From: Neurospora tetrasperma FGSC 2508
Lineage: Eukaryota; Ascomycota; Sordariomycetes; Sordariales; Sordariaceae
Length of the DNA stretch: 64,000 bases
Direction: 5' to 3'
Assembly: GCF_000213175.1 (NCBI RefSeq)
Contig: NW_009799101.1
Location: forward strand, 1,396,341-1,460,340
Position numbers and translations under genes: made by a program. This document shows, in pieces, positions 1 to 12,205 of the stretch; position 1 is the stretch's first letter; the number at the start of each line of letters is the position of its first letter. The notes under the pieces are model-generated. The model was given only the letters and a program-made list of their open reading frames with translations. It made no database searches and was not told the origin of the DNA.

Positions 1-2521
1 TGAGATTTCGCTTGTTCTTTCTTTCGGGAGCGGTTTCAGATCATGACACGGCATGGCTCATGGAGTGGTATGGCGAATTCAGAAGTCTGAGACCCAAAAA
101 GAAACCCAGAAAGAAGCCGGGCTGTCATGGAATTTCAGCGATTTCATGGATGTGTTCCTTGTCGTATTGACCCTCCCCCGTTCCTGGCTTTCGGGGTGAA
201 CGCCCACCCCGAATGACTTGCGTTCGGTTTCTGTTACAGAGTCAGTATTAGATATCCTGGCACACTGTTAAACCACCGCTTCAAGTTCCAAGAGATGTGC
301 CGCGATATCGCATACAAGATGGAGGAGCGGGAGCAGGGACAAACGGCGAAACGTCTGCACACCCGCTCCGTCGTGTATATGCATACCTGCTGCGAAGGCA
401 GCTTGGGATACACTTGAAAACAACTCTACGTATAAGCTCACAAGCAAGTGCCCTACCATCAACATCAAAGACTGCCTTCCTCTCATCTCATAACAGATAC
501 GAAACACGCTCAAAAAAGAGAGATCGGATGGTTTGAAATGAAACAACATGGGCAAAACGAAATACGCATTTCTTTGCCGTGTTATATTCAAGATCGCGCA
601 CCAGCTCCTGGCAAACCCCAACCCATTCATCTTTCCTCAACGATCGTTTCGGCCTCCCACATGCCAGCCATCGCGAAGGGGAAACCGAACCCAAGCGAAA
701 GTTCGCTTAACTCTGGAAAACGAGGTATTCTAGAAGCCGGTTTCGAAGAAGAACAAGAGCGCAACTGAATCTTGAGAGATATGATATGATACGGGCATAC
801 GGGATCCCACGTCTACCCACATCCGGGCCACGGGCCACGAAACAACCACGGCAACCACGGCTGTAACGTTGGGCAAAATTGATAATTGACAAGAAGTCCA
901 GTCCAGTTAGTGTTCCAATCGAATTTGCAAACTCATAAGGCACGGACGTTGGATTAATCAGGAACGTTGGTGCAAGTGCCCTGGCAAGCGTAGTACGGTG
1001 TGCACAGTACAGCCAAGGTGCCATTTTATTTTCTTTTTTTTGATCTCTTTTTGTTTTGTTTTTTTTGTTGCTTTTTCAGGGGCTTTTCCGTAACGGCTGA
1101 ATTTTTCCGAGAACAGCAGGAAGGGAGTTCGGCACGGCCGAGTGGCCAATAATCCGTATCGATCGGTTGCCCGGCTTCTTTTTTGTCTGTCCTTGTGAAA
1201 AGGAAAAATACCAAAAAAAGGAAGGTCGGGAATTTGGAAGCGAAGCGAAGCGAGCGGACATGGAGCCTCACCTCTACACATCCTCATTCATTCGGTTTCA
1301 TTTACACTACTACCTCTTTCTAGGCTATCCCCAGATTAGACTATTCCATGGACTGTGGGACTTGTGACTTTCGTTTTTTCTCCTCAGAATAGTATACCTT
1401 ACCACGTTTTTACTGGGAAGGTCGTCGCGGAGATATGTAATATGAATGATGATGATATGATGCTGATGAGGATTCGCGTACTTTCGGTTTCGGATTTAAT
1501 GGTGGTGGGTTTGGGGATTTACATCATAACTGGGAGACTGATGAGTTTCGGGTATAAAGGTGGACGGCGTGCCCAGTCTGATGTTCCGGTTCACCTGGCT
1601 GAGCTGGTCCTGTTGTGTTGTGTGAGTTGGCGGTCACCACGTTCAACTACACACTACATATCAAGATGATCTCTGACGAAGATCGAAGATGACTGACTAC
1701 CCAGCGAAAGAAGCAGTCTTCTTCTGTTCCATTCGCTGATGCATCAGTTACTTTAGACCATACTCCCCTCTACCAACACAAGCCCCTGCCAAAGTCTTCG
1801 CTTGATCCCCCAAGTGCCGTCAAGCGCCCGCAGTGATATCGCACAAGAGCCTCCATGTACTGACATGACACCCGGCCGAAGGACTTCCTTCATTCGTAAA
1901 CATCCGAGATGAAGAACAAAAGATAGAAAAATGCAGAACAATACGCACGATAAGTCCCTAGAAAAGTAAAAATATCAGAAGTATAAGTTAAGCAGATAAC
2001 CAACCCCGACACCGGGCTCGTAGCTGAAGAGATTGGAGGCTGGAGCTCACAGCGCGGCATCATCGGCTGCTCCCGGTCAGCCGGTGTTGCTGAAAGCTGC
2101 AGGTTCACTAATCACTAAAAACGTTGTTTCATTGTTCATCGCTTGCCATGCTCGAGCCATGCAACGCTGCAGCCGTTCGTAGCTGAGCTAACAGCTCGCT
2201 TGTGAGAGGAGCTGTGAGGTGGTTGGCTACCTCTAGACACCCCTCAACGGGCCTGAACCGAACCGAGGTTGAATGAACGACACCAGTGACACCATAACAT
2301 CACAAGCCAGTCACATTGGATATATGTTCACTAATCAGTAATTCCTGCATTTTGAGACGCCGACGTTAAAGTACTTATAGCTTGCTTCACGATATTGGAA
2401 TATTGGAACCTTTGGTGGCATCTATTGCGACTGCATGAGACGAACGGGCAAGGGCGAAACCAGAGAAGACGAGATCAGAGAAAAGTGGTTATACCTAGGT
2501 AGAAAACGGAAGACAGCAACA
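1..2521. other. Gene-poor left flank
   Basis: No reading frame here has protein-like composition, and no splice-linked chain of frames could be built. The stretch holds pyrimidine/purine-biased runs (T-rich near 1024-1075), GAT-rich triplets near 1444-1472 and ordinary mixed sequence. Its right part probably carries the promoter and 5' leader of the glutathione transferase that begins at 2522. A terminal exon of a gene lying mostly left of the window cannot be excluded. Confidence 0.5.
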
Positions 2522-3839
2522 ATGGGTGGAGGAAGGATTGATGTGTACATGGACATTGGTAAGTTGAACCAAGGCCTGCTGTCACTTGAACTCACCTACC
2601 TACCTGGTTTAGGTAGAATAACAGAAACGTGGGTGTGCTTCTCATTATTCTCTTTGAGACGACTAACACACACTCTGCATACAATAGTGTCCCTATACAG
2701 CTACCTAGCCTTCCTAGACCTCCAACAAAATGGTGAACTTCTCAGGGCACACAATGTAGAGGTTGAGTGAGTCTCTCTCTCCGTGTTTTCCATACCATAC
2801 AAGAAGAAAAGAAAAAAATGCTGATCCTGGTGACCACTCAACTAACCACCTGATTTAATCACTCTCTCCCTCTAGATTTCATCCTGTTCTTCTTGGGGCT
2901 ATCGTCGTCGGCTCAGGTATGTGATGTTCCATGTTCAAGCCTATCCGCTGCTATACTCTACTCACCTTGACGTTGATGTGATCTAACGGCTGGTTCAAAA
3001 GGTAACAAACCCCCTTGGACCCTACCCGCCAAAGCCGTCTACTTCGCTCATGACGTCCGGCAGTCCATCGCCCGGTTTCCGGGGCTGGTTATCCAAACAC
3101 CCAAGGACCTGATGGCTGTTTCCAAGAGTATTGTCGTATGTACAATCTCCTCGCCTTCGCTCCACCCTGACCTTCTCTCCTCCCATTTGCTCATCATCAG
3201 CCAAACTAACAAAAGAGAAACCAAACAGCCCAACCGCGCCCTCCACTTCATCAAATCCCACCACTCCCCTTCTACCTTCCTCACCATCTTACACTACTTC
3301 ATGTATCTCTTCTGGTCTCCTCCCAACTTGGACCTGACGCTGCCGGAAAACGTGGCCAAGGCGTTGTTGGAGTGTCCGGAGGACTTTGATGGCTCTATTG
3401 CTGCTCAAAGTAGTGAAGGAGATCAGAAGAAGGAGAAGTTGTTCACAAAAGAACAAGTAGAAGAGATCATGAAGGGGACTGAAACACCCCAAATCAAAGA
3501 CGCCCTGAAGAACACGACGCAGGAGGCCTTGAATAAGGGGGCGTTTGGGAATCCGTGGATCTGGGTTACTGACGAGAAAGGGAGGCAGGAGCCGTTTTTT
3601 GGGAGTGATAGGTATGCCCTGGTTTCATAATCTTTTGTTCCTTTGTTCCTCCTTCGAAGTGTATTTGGCAGAGAAGAAATCGTCGCTGGTTGATGGGGTT
3701 GATGCTGACTGACAACGAACTCGAAAATAGATTCCATTTCGTCTACAAGTTCCTTAGCTTGCCGTACCAGGATGTTACGCTTTTGCCTCCCGGTGGCAAG
3801 TTGGTGTTATCTGAGGGGGACGACACGGCCAAGCTGTGA
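2522..3839 (+). CDS. Kappa-class glutathione S-transferase (DsbA-like fold), six exons
   Basis: Predicted to conjugate or reduce substrates with glutathione on a thioredoxin/DsbA-like fold; kappa GSTs are typically mitochondrial or peroxisomal. Exons, by splice sites and frame: 2522-2558, 2688-2766, 2876-2916, 3002-3135, 3229-3611 and 3731-3839, giving 260 aa, close to the usual family length. Family marks: N-terminal beta strand then DIVSLYSYLAF (residues 11-21), with Ser14 at the place of the catalytic serine of animal GSTK1 but Leu where animals have Pro. GSGNKPPW follows at about 51-58, and the C-terminal blocks TPQIKDALKNTTQEA and GAFGNPWIWV plus FGSDR match GSTK closely. Intron 4 (3136-3228) is 93 nt, in frame and stop-free, so retention would add 31 residues; its CTAAC branch site (3206-3210) and TAG/CAG acceptors support removal. 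A C-terminal peroxisomal SKL signal is not evident; the protein ends in TAKL. Confidence 0.88.
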
Positions 3840-4464
3840 TGGGACCACCAGGAATTAGCTGTCGTGGATAGGTAGATGTTGACACTATTTTGGAGCTCGA
3901 GAGCATCTCAGATGGACGTGTGGAAGGGATATAACTGTTCGCGGATGAGGCTGTCTTTCTGACTGTGAAGGGAGGGACTGCGAAATGCGCTGTTAGATAC
4001 CTACTGTAGGTAGGTAGGTATGAACTTCATGGGCTTGGACTTTTCTAGCGTAGCCGTTCGTGCCTTCTGTTTTTTGGGTTGGAGAGTTGAGTACCTCTAT
4101 TGAAGTGGCCATGAAGGCAGGTACGGTAGTCAACTTGGAGGCGAATGAAATGACCTCAGGTAGTATACAATCAAGCAATGGGATCGCTGGCGTTCACATC
4201 GCCAATGCAGGCAGCTCGTGTTTCATCTGCCAATCTTTACCTTATATACCTAGAAATTCTAAAATCTTCTCCTCGCCCTAAGGATAATACTCGCCTTTTT
4301 CAGCATTCTCACCTGAGTTCTCCGGATCACTCACCGGGAACCACAACCAGATAGCACAATCGATCCTATAGACTCTCGACACCCGGGGAAAGACACTTAT
4401 CATCGTCACGAGAACAATTGTCACAACCGCAACCACAAGACGGCCATCAGCACCATACCGATTA
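3840..4464. other. Intergenic: 3' region of GST and 5' region of membrane protein
   Basis: No gene seen. It contains a GTAGGTAGGTAGGTAT tract near 4006-4020, one of the recurrent TAGG-type motifs of this window. The remainder is probably the GST 3' UTR followed by the promoter and leader of the next gene. Confidence 0.45.
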
Positions 4465-5847
4465 ATGGCCTTGCCCACTCGACCTAGGAGCACCTGTCCT
4501 CTTAAGCCAACAACACTCTCAGAAAAAGACATCCAAGATATATCTAAAATGGATCACCACAACCACCATTTCGACCTCCTTCACTTCCCCGGCCAAAACC
4601 TCCACTACCACCGCCATCCACCCTCGCAACCGCTACCGCTCTCCTCCAAAACAAACCCAAAACCAATCGATACTCTCCGAGTCCTTCGTCGAGTGGCCGC
4701 CGCTACCACCGTCACGATCCCGCCGGTTACTAATCAATTTACACCAACTCCAACCACCACATCAACCACATCGGCCTTTTCAACTATTTTCACCACCACC
4801 AATCGAATACCCAGTACCACCACTCTCTCCTCAACATCCAACACACCCCCTAAAATCAACGCCACCTCTCAATCCTCCCACTCCACCGCCGCCTCCCGCC
4901 ACGAAATTATCCTCCTAGCCCTCGGCATCTTCATCCTAGTGTCCCAATTAGCGCTAATCATCTGGGTCGGCGTCCGCAGACGGCGATTCTCCCTTTCTTC
5001 TTCCTCGGGTTCGGCTTGTGCGTATCATCACTGGCACAGGGAGAATTGCCCCAGGGAGTTGAACGGGTTGCAGTTGGATGGACGGGGGAGTGGTCTTGGT
5101 TGTGGGTCAGGATCAGGATCCGGATCAGGATCAGGAAGAGGAGGAGGAGGAGGGTTTGGACATTGGCATGAAAAAGGGGGAAAGTGTTTGTGGAAAGAAG
5201 CATTTGGGGAGAGTCCTTCCAGTCCGATGAGTTCGAAGACGATGGGGCTGAGGGCTAAAGAGGGTATGGAAGAGGAGGAAGACGGGTTGGAGAGTTCTTC
5301 TGGGTCTGAATTTGCGTATGACGGGGATGAGGGCGAGGGAGGGAGAGAGGGTATACGCAGCCGGGGCAACTCTGTTGTCATTGCTGGTGCGCACGAGCTT
5401 GTGGACAGGGTGAGGAAGAGGAGTAATAGCTTGGGCACGTTTCTCATGGGAATAGGGGTAGGAGAGGGACAGCATGTCGAGATGGTACCTGAAGAGCAGC
5501 AGAAGACAGCAACGAGGAAAAGGAGCAATACTTTTACGATGGGATTAGGGAGGAGGATCAGCGGTGGAGGTGAGATTGGCCTCAGAGAACGCAAAGGATC
5601 TGCTGCCACTGCCACTGCCACAACCATTGCCAGGGAAGGGAATACTGAGATGGGTGTTGGAAGGACGAGTGGGCTGAGTGCTGATTTGGGGAGATTGGGA
5701 GGAAAATTTGACGGGACTGAAGAACGTGATGGCGGCGGTGGTGGTAGTAAGAAAAGGCGTGGATCCTGGGTACAGGTTCTCAGGAGATTTTCTGGGCTGG
5801 GTTACCAACATGGAGTGCAAGACCCGGAGAAAGGAGGCTGTTGGTAA
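4465..5847 (+). CDS. Hypothetical single-pass membrane protein with Ser/Thr-rich ectodomain and basic phospho-site-like tail
   Basis: No recognised family. The open frame gives 460 aa from 4465; an ATG at 4552 (MDHHNHHFDLL) is an equally good start and would give 431 aa. From the N-terminus: a His/Pro-rich segment, a Thr/Ser-rich stretch (about residues 90-145), one clear transmembrane helix (EIILLALGIFILVSQLALII, about 149-168) closed by a VRRRRF stop-transfer signal, then a long tail. The tail has a (GS)n/G-rich segment, an acidic block and three related basic motifs: RKRSNSLGTFLMG, RKRSNTFTMGLGRR and KKRRGSWVQVLRRFSGLGY. These resemble AGC-kinase (R-x-R-S) or 14-3-3 sites. No cleavable signal peptide is visible, so the helix probably acts as a reverse signal-anchor. 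The frame is uninterrupted with a clear TM, but heavy compositional bias means part could be misread noncoding DNA. Confidence 0.6.
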   Translation: MALPTRPRSTCPLKPTTLSEKDIQDISKMDHHNHHFDLLHFPGQNLHYHRHPPSQPLPLSSKTNPKPIDTLRVLRRVAAATTVTIPPVTNQFTPTPTTTSTTSAFSTIFTTTNRIPSTTTLSSTSNTPPKINATSQSSHSTAASRHEIILLALGIFILVSQLALIIWVGVRRRRFSLSSSSGSACAYHHWHRENCPRELNGLQLDGRGSGLGCGSGSGSGSGSGRGGGGGFGHWHEKGGKCLWKEAFGESPSSPMSSKTMGLRAKEGMEEEEDGLESSSGSEFAYDGDEGEGGREGIRSRGNSVVIAGAHELVDRVRKRSNSLGTFLMGIGVGEGQHVEMVPEEQQKTATRKRSNTFTMGLGRRISGGGEIGLRERKGSAATATATTIAREGNTEMGVGRTSGLSADLGRLGGKFDGTEERDGGGGGSKKRRGSWVQVLRRFSGLGYQHGVQDPEKGGCW

Positions 5848-6430
5848 TGCTATTCCGAGGGAGCTTGGAGATAAGGTTGCCGTGGTTGGATACCTGGTAT
5901 GACTTAGAGCACCTCATTTTCTCAATTAAACTTCAGTTGTTGTGTTTGATTCAAGTCCTTGTCGAATGCTCGCTGGTGGACTGATGTTATCTCAGCCCAC
6001 TCTCTTGGCCTGCTGAAGGTTCTCCATCAGCTTGAGTCTGTTGGGGTAGATAGTAAATAGATTGGTCTATTGTTCCTGTCAGTCGCTCGTCACACAAACC
6101 CGAACATCCACAGCAATCGCATGTCATCCACGCCCATCTCTCTGTCAGCTGTCTCCTACTCTATGTCGTTGAACGTTTTGGTTGTACACACAAAGGGAAT
6201 AATCGCAGTCTCTTGCTTGTGGGGGGGAATCCGCGGCTCCGTCTCGTCTGTCTGGGTCTCTGGGTCTTTGGCGCATCATGACTCCTCTAGCATTGTGTCT
6301 TGTCTCTTTCGCTCTCCCCCGAACCTAAGAATGATAAGACATCCCTTTTCCCTTCGCCGTCTCCTCCAACACCGAGTACTCCGAATCAAGCTTTTTGATC
6401 TTCCTCCTCCTGTCAGTTCAATTGACCGGC
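5848..6430. other. Convergent 3' regions
   Basis: Space between the plus-strand membrane protein and the minus-strand MIC10 gene. No gene, repeat or RNA was seen; the transcripts probably terminate here and may overlap. Confidence 0.4.
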
Positions 6431-6856
6431 TTAGGCCTGGGCACGGATTTCCCTGGCGGCCTGCTTCAGGCTGGTGTTGCACTCCTCATACGCGCGGCCG
6501 GCACCGAAACCGACGCCCACGAAGGCGGGCCACGCCCTCCGCTTGAAGATGAGGACGGAGAAGACGACACCGAAGCCGAGGCCGAGGGTGGACTTGATGA
6601 GGAGGTTGGAGAGGCAGCGGTCCCACTAGCGATTGGCACTGTTGTTAGCAAAGCCGGCACAGCGCAGATGAAGCTATCTAGAGGGGACCCAATGCGGGGC
6701 TTTGCGCCCAAGGCTGTGGGAGGTTTGTGTCCGAGGCCTGGAGCAATTGTGCGATGGGGGGAAGCTCACCTTCTCGTTGAGAAGGGCCTCGCTGACGGGA
6801 CGCGTCATGGCGGTCGAGGGGGCAGCGGCCACGGGGGAAGAGGTCGAGTCGGACAT
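6431..6856 (-). CDS. MICOS complex subunit MIC10 (cristae junction protein), two exons
   Basis: MIC10 is the small hairpin-shaped inner-membrane protein that oligomerises to bend membrane at mitochondrial cristae junctions. Exon 1 is 6856-6770 (29 codons, MSDSTSSPVA...LLNEK), followed by a GTGAGC donor. Exon 2 is 6625-6431 (64 codons and TAA) after a CTAG acceptor; the phase-0 join gives K|WDRCLSNLL, total 93 aa, the usual family length. Diagnostic features: WDxxLSNLLIKS entry, a first TM segment with glycine-spaced GLGFGVVFSVLIF, the RRAWP turn of positive charges, and a second TM segment with GVGFGAGRAYEE, the GxGxGxG helix-packing motif of MIC10. The 144-nt intron lies between the disordered N-tail and the first membrane segment. 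The gene is divergent from URB2 (7633, +), with 776 bp between starts. Confidence 0.92.
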
Positions 6857-7632
6857 GGTGATGATGTGTGGGTTTGGTGGTTTGAAGCTCTGCAGGCAAG
6901 AAAGTCAGAAGATTGAAGGCGCGCGAAATCGAGAAGTGGTTGGACGAGGCACAATGGTTGGTTGGAGCTAGGTTGTTAGCGAACTTTGCTTGGTCTGTTA
7001 AGCTCATAGACCTGAGACACGGCAGCTACAGGTCCTGCCCATAGCTGTACCTTAGCTATGACATAGCAGAGGCATAGCATGGACAGAACATGGACAGAAC
7101 ATGCCGACAGCTACCTGTCTCGAGCTAAGGCTTGATAGACACAGGCTTCGAGTTGAGATGGCAGACGGACATACAGACCTATTGTATATGCGTAGCGAGT
7201 GACCTCTGGACGAGGGTGGAGCAGCAGACGAAGAAAGATGAACACGCGACCTTCAAGTGTTAGCAGCAGACGTCGATGATGTTATTTTCCCTCGGGAGAT
7301 GTTCCCAGCGCAGGCCCGGCGAGGGAGCGGATTGCGGATGGACCCCAGCAAGTGCCAATTGGTGCCTTTGTCCTTCGTCGGCTGTCTCCGTCGTCACCCG
7401 AAGGCGGTGACCAGCTCTCAAGTCTTGGCGCAATTGATTTCCCTGACAAGAGTGGGTCCCGGGCCAGAATTGGGACGGCAGAATCCTGGGAAATTTTGGA
7501 GATGGCGCTGGGGCGGTCAACAGTAACACAGCTACACCTTCCACTAACACTTCAGTTGGTCAAGCATCACTCTTTCTCGGTTTGTCGCATTATGCATTTT
7601 GGCTTTTAAGATACCCAATTTCTACTTCAAAA
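6857..7632. promoter_or_regulatory. Divergent upstream region of MIC10 and URB2
   Basis: Shared 776-bp intergenic region between two divergent starts, presumably carrying both promoters and leaders. It has an 11-bp tandem duplication (ATGGACAGAAC twice, 7079-7100) and several CATAGCT/AGCTATG half-palindromes at 7040-7065. No TATA box could be assigned with confidence. Confidence 0.45.
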
Positions 7633-10600
7633 ATGGGTGTGAAGAGCGCAGAGTCTCAGGTAAGTTAACGTCGCTTCACATTGACAGCTTACTGTACCAC
7701 CCCAGCCAAAGAAAACACTTCCACTAACACCACCGCCACTACCACCCATAGACAGGCGAGGTCGCCCTCATCAAGGCCATCCGCGCACTCGACGGTAACA
7801 GCGCCGACACCATCGGCCAAAGACTCGAGACAGTATGGAACACATTATCGAAACACAGGGGAGGTAGCTTCCATGCTGCCGAGGAAATGCTGCTGCGATG
7901 GCTCCTCAAGAACATGTCTGGATCCGCCCCCATCAACGACCAAGTCCGACGCTTTCCCCTATCATGGAATATCATGGGCGCAGTTTTTGCCTGGATCCCA
8001 CTCTTTTCCCTAGCGAAGTCGCTTGCCGACCGACGATTCATTGCCGTCCTGCAACAGACACTCAAGGACATCTCGACACCACAAAGCAAGAAGGGAGACT
8101 CAGATGTCGAGATGAAGGATGCTACATCAAACGAAACTGCGCAGAACTCGAGGAAACGAAAACGGACAACAGCCGCCAAATTCGATCTCAGTAGTCAACA
8201 ACAAGTCGCAGGATGCCTACAAACCGCCGAGGCTGTCTTCGAAGCTCTCCGAATCCTTCTATCTCGATGCGACATCAAGTCAACCGACGGGCTGCCGAGC
8301 AATCGTATGGGTGCCGAACACATCAAGTCGCTCTTCTCTTCGTCTGCTTCGGATGTTATGCAGATTCTGGTGCCAATTCTTTCCATCTGCAATCTTGCCG
8401 CGAAAAGCGATGAGCTCGAGTCGTCCAAGGAACAAAGCACATGGATGTCCACTTTCTATACCCTCTGGGACCTCCATCTCCAAGGTCCCGAAGATGCTTC
8501 GGCCGTCGCTGTCTCGCTGTCTGGCTTGGGCGCCCATCTCCTCAGCAGACTGACGGCCACACCGCGCCACCCTTCCCTTACTATCGACGCCACCGTACAA
8601 GAGCAATGGGCCCGGGACCTCCGTCGCTTTCTCACACGAAACATGATCCTCCCTGCACGAGCGGCCTTCCTAAACAACCGGGCTCAGGATGTCATCCAAG
8701 TCGCTACCCAGATGTCCTCCGACTTCGCCTCTACCAACTACCCCGTTCTCTTCGACCTCGTCACCAGGGCACCGCGTGTGCTAAGCGAAAAGGCGACAAA
8801 GAAGGATTATGAGGAATGGATACAGGCTGTTTTTGATGGTATCCTGGCAGCTTTGAAGGGTGCCGACGCCAGCAAGAGCCAACCTGCTGTTGAAGCTGTC
8901 CTGGAAATGGCGGCAGACCAGCAGCTGCCTCTATCAGCCGAGAGCCTGCGCTCTGTGTGCAAGGCATATGGGCTTCAGGGGGATAAACTCAACTGGAAGC
9001 TCCACCTTTCCATCGCTAAGCTAAACCCGGATGTGTTCTTGGTTACGCAAGAAGGACAGGTCCTTCTTGACCAAGCTCTCGCGCACACTTTCTGCACTAA
9101 GGAGAAGGAGGCGGAGAAGTTTGATAAGGCGACCGAGTTCCTCATCCATCTAGTCAATGGCCATGCTCGGGCTCGCGACCTGCAGGGATTCATCAAGACA
9201 TGGCTAACGTACCTTGACAAGAACGAGCTGAGCGGGTTCCCTTGGACAAGTGGCCAACTGGCGAATGCCGTGGCGAAAACCGTTGAACAATCTCTTACTG
9301 TTGGTCAGTTAGTGGATATTCTTAGCTGGGTCGACGGGCAAAAGACAAAACAGAAGGGTGTTAAGTTGGTTATTCTTGCGGCTATCGCAAACGGACTGTC
9401 CCTGGAAGCATATATTGATGCTGCCAACATGCGCACGCTTGAAATCGCCTCCAAGGAAAAGTTTGACAAAAAGGAAAAGTCCGTCATCTCTACAGCTCGG
9501 TGGACTGTTGCTGAAAAGGCCATCAGCCGGGCGACTGTAGCAGATGCCAAGTCTGTCTGGGGAAGCATTCACTCGAACCTGAAGACTACGCTCAAGCGTT
9601 CGGAAACATATTCTCCAGAGGCTTTTGCTGCATTCAAGTGTTGCGCGGCAGCTTGGGTGAAGCTTGCTGATGATGACGAGGCAGCCTCTCTGACCAGCTC
9701 GTTTGTTGACAAGCTAGACAAGAAGGATGATACCAAGGGTACCTCCAAGGGCGACGAGAGCTCTGTTAGCAAGAGTTCCTACACGACTTGGATACTTGAA
9801 GGGTGCCCTCACCTGGTCAGCCTTTTGACAAAGAGGCAATCCGCTTTCCCACCAACACTAATCAGCGCCCTTACTCCCTCTGAAAAGGACGAAAGCCGAA
9901 CCCTGGACAGCGCTCAAGTGTTGGCCCAACAGATCTTGGAGAATCAGAACATTGTTGGCAACGAGAAGGTTATTGGTGGGCTGGTTGATAAGACCATTTC
10001 ACTCATCGAGACCCCCAAGGGCCTGGAGTCTCTGATTGTGGCAAGAGGCGCGATACAGCTTTTGCTCGAGGTGCCTATGGAGGCATTAACCAGACAACAG
10101 AGGGAGTCTACCATGAAGAGGCTGATCTCGCAGGCCAAGAAGGTTGTGGACAAGCCCAAGCATGTTGATGCGCAGTATTGGTCACTTGTGCTGAGCTTGA
10201 TGACCAAGCTCATGTCAAAGCCTACATTCTACGAGGATATGAAGTTCGACGATCTGGAGACGACTGGCAGGTGTATCCGGAAGATCTACAAGAAGTCCGA
10301 AGAAAAGGGGTCAACGGAGACAATCCTCCAAGAGCGTGAGGACTACCGTCTCTTGGAGGCGTTGGCTACGTCAACCATACGGTATGTCGAACACGAAATC
10401 GTCTGCTAGTGTGGTGCACTAACACGAGAACAGACAGATGTGTATTGCCTACCCCGAGGAGCGTGAAAAGGCTTACATCGCCAATGCCTTGACCGTGCTC
10501 AAGTCCGGCTTTGAAGAAGCCTACGTCGCCCCCCGTCTCGTTTTGCTGCGTGCGTTTATCTCCGTGGTCAAGGAGAACGAAAAGATTAAGGATGAAGCAG

Positions 10601-11934
10601 ACTCTCTTAACCTGCTCGCTACAGTCAAGCCCATTATTACGTCCAAGAAGTGGCGTGGAAAGAAGCTGCTGCCCTTGCTGCTGGCTTTGGGAGCCACAGA
10701 TGTCCTAGAACCCAAGGATGTCAAGAAGAAGTTCTCTTCTGCAGTTGATACCCTGCTCAAGGCTAGCAACTGGCTTCTTGAACATGGCTACCAAGCTGGC
10801 TGGGAAGTCCGCACCTTCATCGCCAAGCATTTCAGGGAAGAGCTGGGCGCACCTCTTCAGATCGTCACCGGCGCTCAAGCGACAGCCGATGACAGTGAAG
10901 AAGAGGGCAACGATGCCGAGAAGCTAGGCTCGGTGACCGCAGCCTTTGAGAAGCTCTCAGTGCTGGAGTATGTCGATGTGGTAGTCAGCAGCGTTGACGA
11001 AGACACCAAGCTCGGTTATCTCAAGGAGCTCCTCATTGGGGAGAGCGAGACCTCTGACGGCAGCAGTCGCCTCCTTATCGTGGAGAGGCTGATCCAGCAC
11101 ATCAGCGGCACTCGCCCACCTGTCCGCGACGACTCCTCGCAGGGACACTTCGATCTAGCCCAGGCCCACACTCTTCTCTGCAGCAGGCTTTCCCACGCAA
11201 CCGACTCCCCAGCGCAGTTCATCCAGATTGCCAAGATCGTCCACCTACTTCTCGACAAGAAGGCCAACTGCATGACCCAGTGGAACATCGACTCAACCCT
11301 CAGCGCCGTGTCCGCCATCGCTTCCGACGTCTCGTCTACCACCATGCTCACCACCACCCCCAAGACCTACGAATCCCTCTGCCACCTCGTCGAGATCGTC
11401 ATCAAGCGCCACAGAAAGCGTCTAGACGGACACTTCCACATCTTGATCCCTGCCCTACAATCCCTCCTCCGCCGACTCATCTCATCCGCCTCCTCCACCT
11501 CGACCGCCCCTTCGCTTTTGTCGGACTCAACAAAGGAACGCCACGCCAAGCTTTTGTCGAGGCTCCTGACGCTCATCACTGAACCGACCGTTGCTTCGGT
11601 CTCTTCCCGCTCCAACACTTCGGCCACCACCAAGGATACTGAACATCACAACTACCAACACCAACCCCTCGACAGCGAAAAGGACAAGGCCAAGCGCTAC
11701 GCCGGCCAGCACATGTATTTGGTGCTGATGGCGTACGTGAAGCTGCAGCTGGAGTTTGTGGTGCCCCTGGTGGTGAGGGAGCAGCTGGAGACGGGCATGT
11801 TTAGTATTGTGGATATCACGCCGGCGGAAGGGGAGTTGAGGATCATGAATGATGGCATGGATCCAAGTGGACGGGTGATTTTCAGGGAGATGTATAAACG
11901 GTGGGAGAGGTTTGGGAAGTGGTCGGGTGTGTGA
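7633..11934 (+). CDS. Nucleolar pre-ribosome biogenesis protein URB2/NPA2
   Basis: URB2 (NPA2) belongs to early pre-60S particles in the nucleolus and is needed for 27S pre-rRNA processing. Three exons: 7633-7659 (MGVKSAESQ), 7752-10381 and 10434-11934. The first intron uses GTAAGT and ends CATAG; the second is 52 nt with GTATGT, a CTAAC branch site and CAG. The phases fit (0; then CG|A restoring Arg), giving 1385 aa. The body is an alpha-solenoid-like run of amphipathic helices with Lys/Glu-rich stretches. The last ~80 residues match the Urb2/Npa2 C-terminal family: AGQHMYLVLMAYVKLQLEF, VREQLETGMFSIVDI, then MNDGMDPSGRVIFREMYKRW and FGKWSGV. A nuclear-signal-like RKRKRTT lies near residue 125. 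The family call rests mainly on the C-terminus. The gene converges with CDC123, leaving 271 bp between stops. Confidence 0.82.
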
Positions 11935-12205
11935 GGTGGGGTTAAAGAAGGTAATTTGGGAGTTGAGCAGGTCAGTCAGGCAGGGTACGGTTTGGAAAGG
12001 TGTTGTTCTTGTTGTTGTGAAGATATTGTATATGTGTGTAAATATAGAAAAGATACCAATTTTAGTAACCTATCCTAACCTGGAATGCCTTTTGCTTTTG
12101 CTTTGGGTCGCTTATGATATACCTGAATGAAATGATACCTTTGTATCGCCTTCAAATATTCTATATCCTTGAATGTCCTTAATGTCCCGATGATCTTCGC
12201 TTCGT

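Noticed and set aside
5028-5627. 199-aa Pro/Ser-rich minus-strand frame
   Set aside because: Antisense of the Gly/Glu/Arg-rich tail of the membrane-protein gene; no independent signal.
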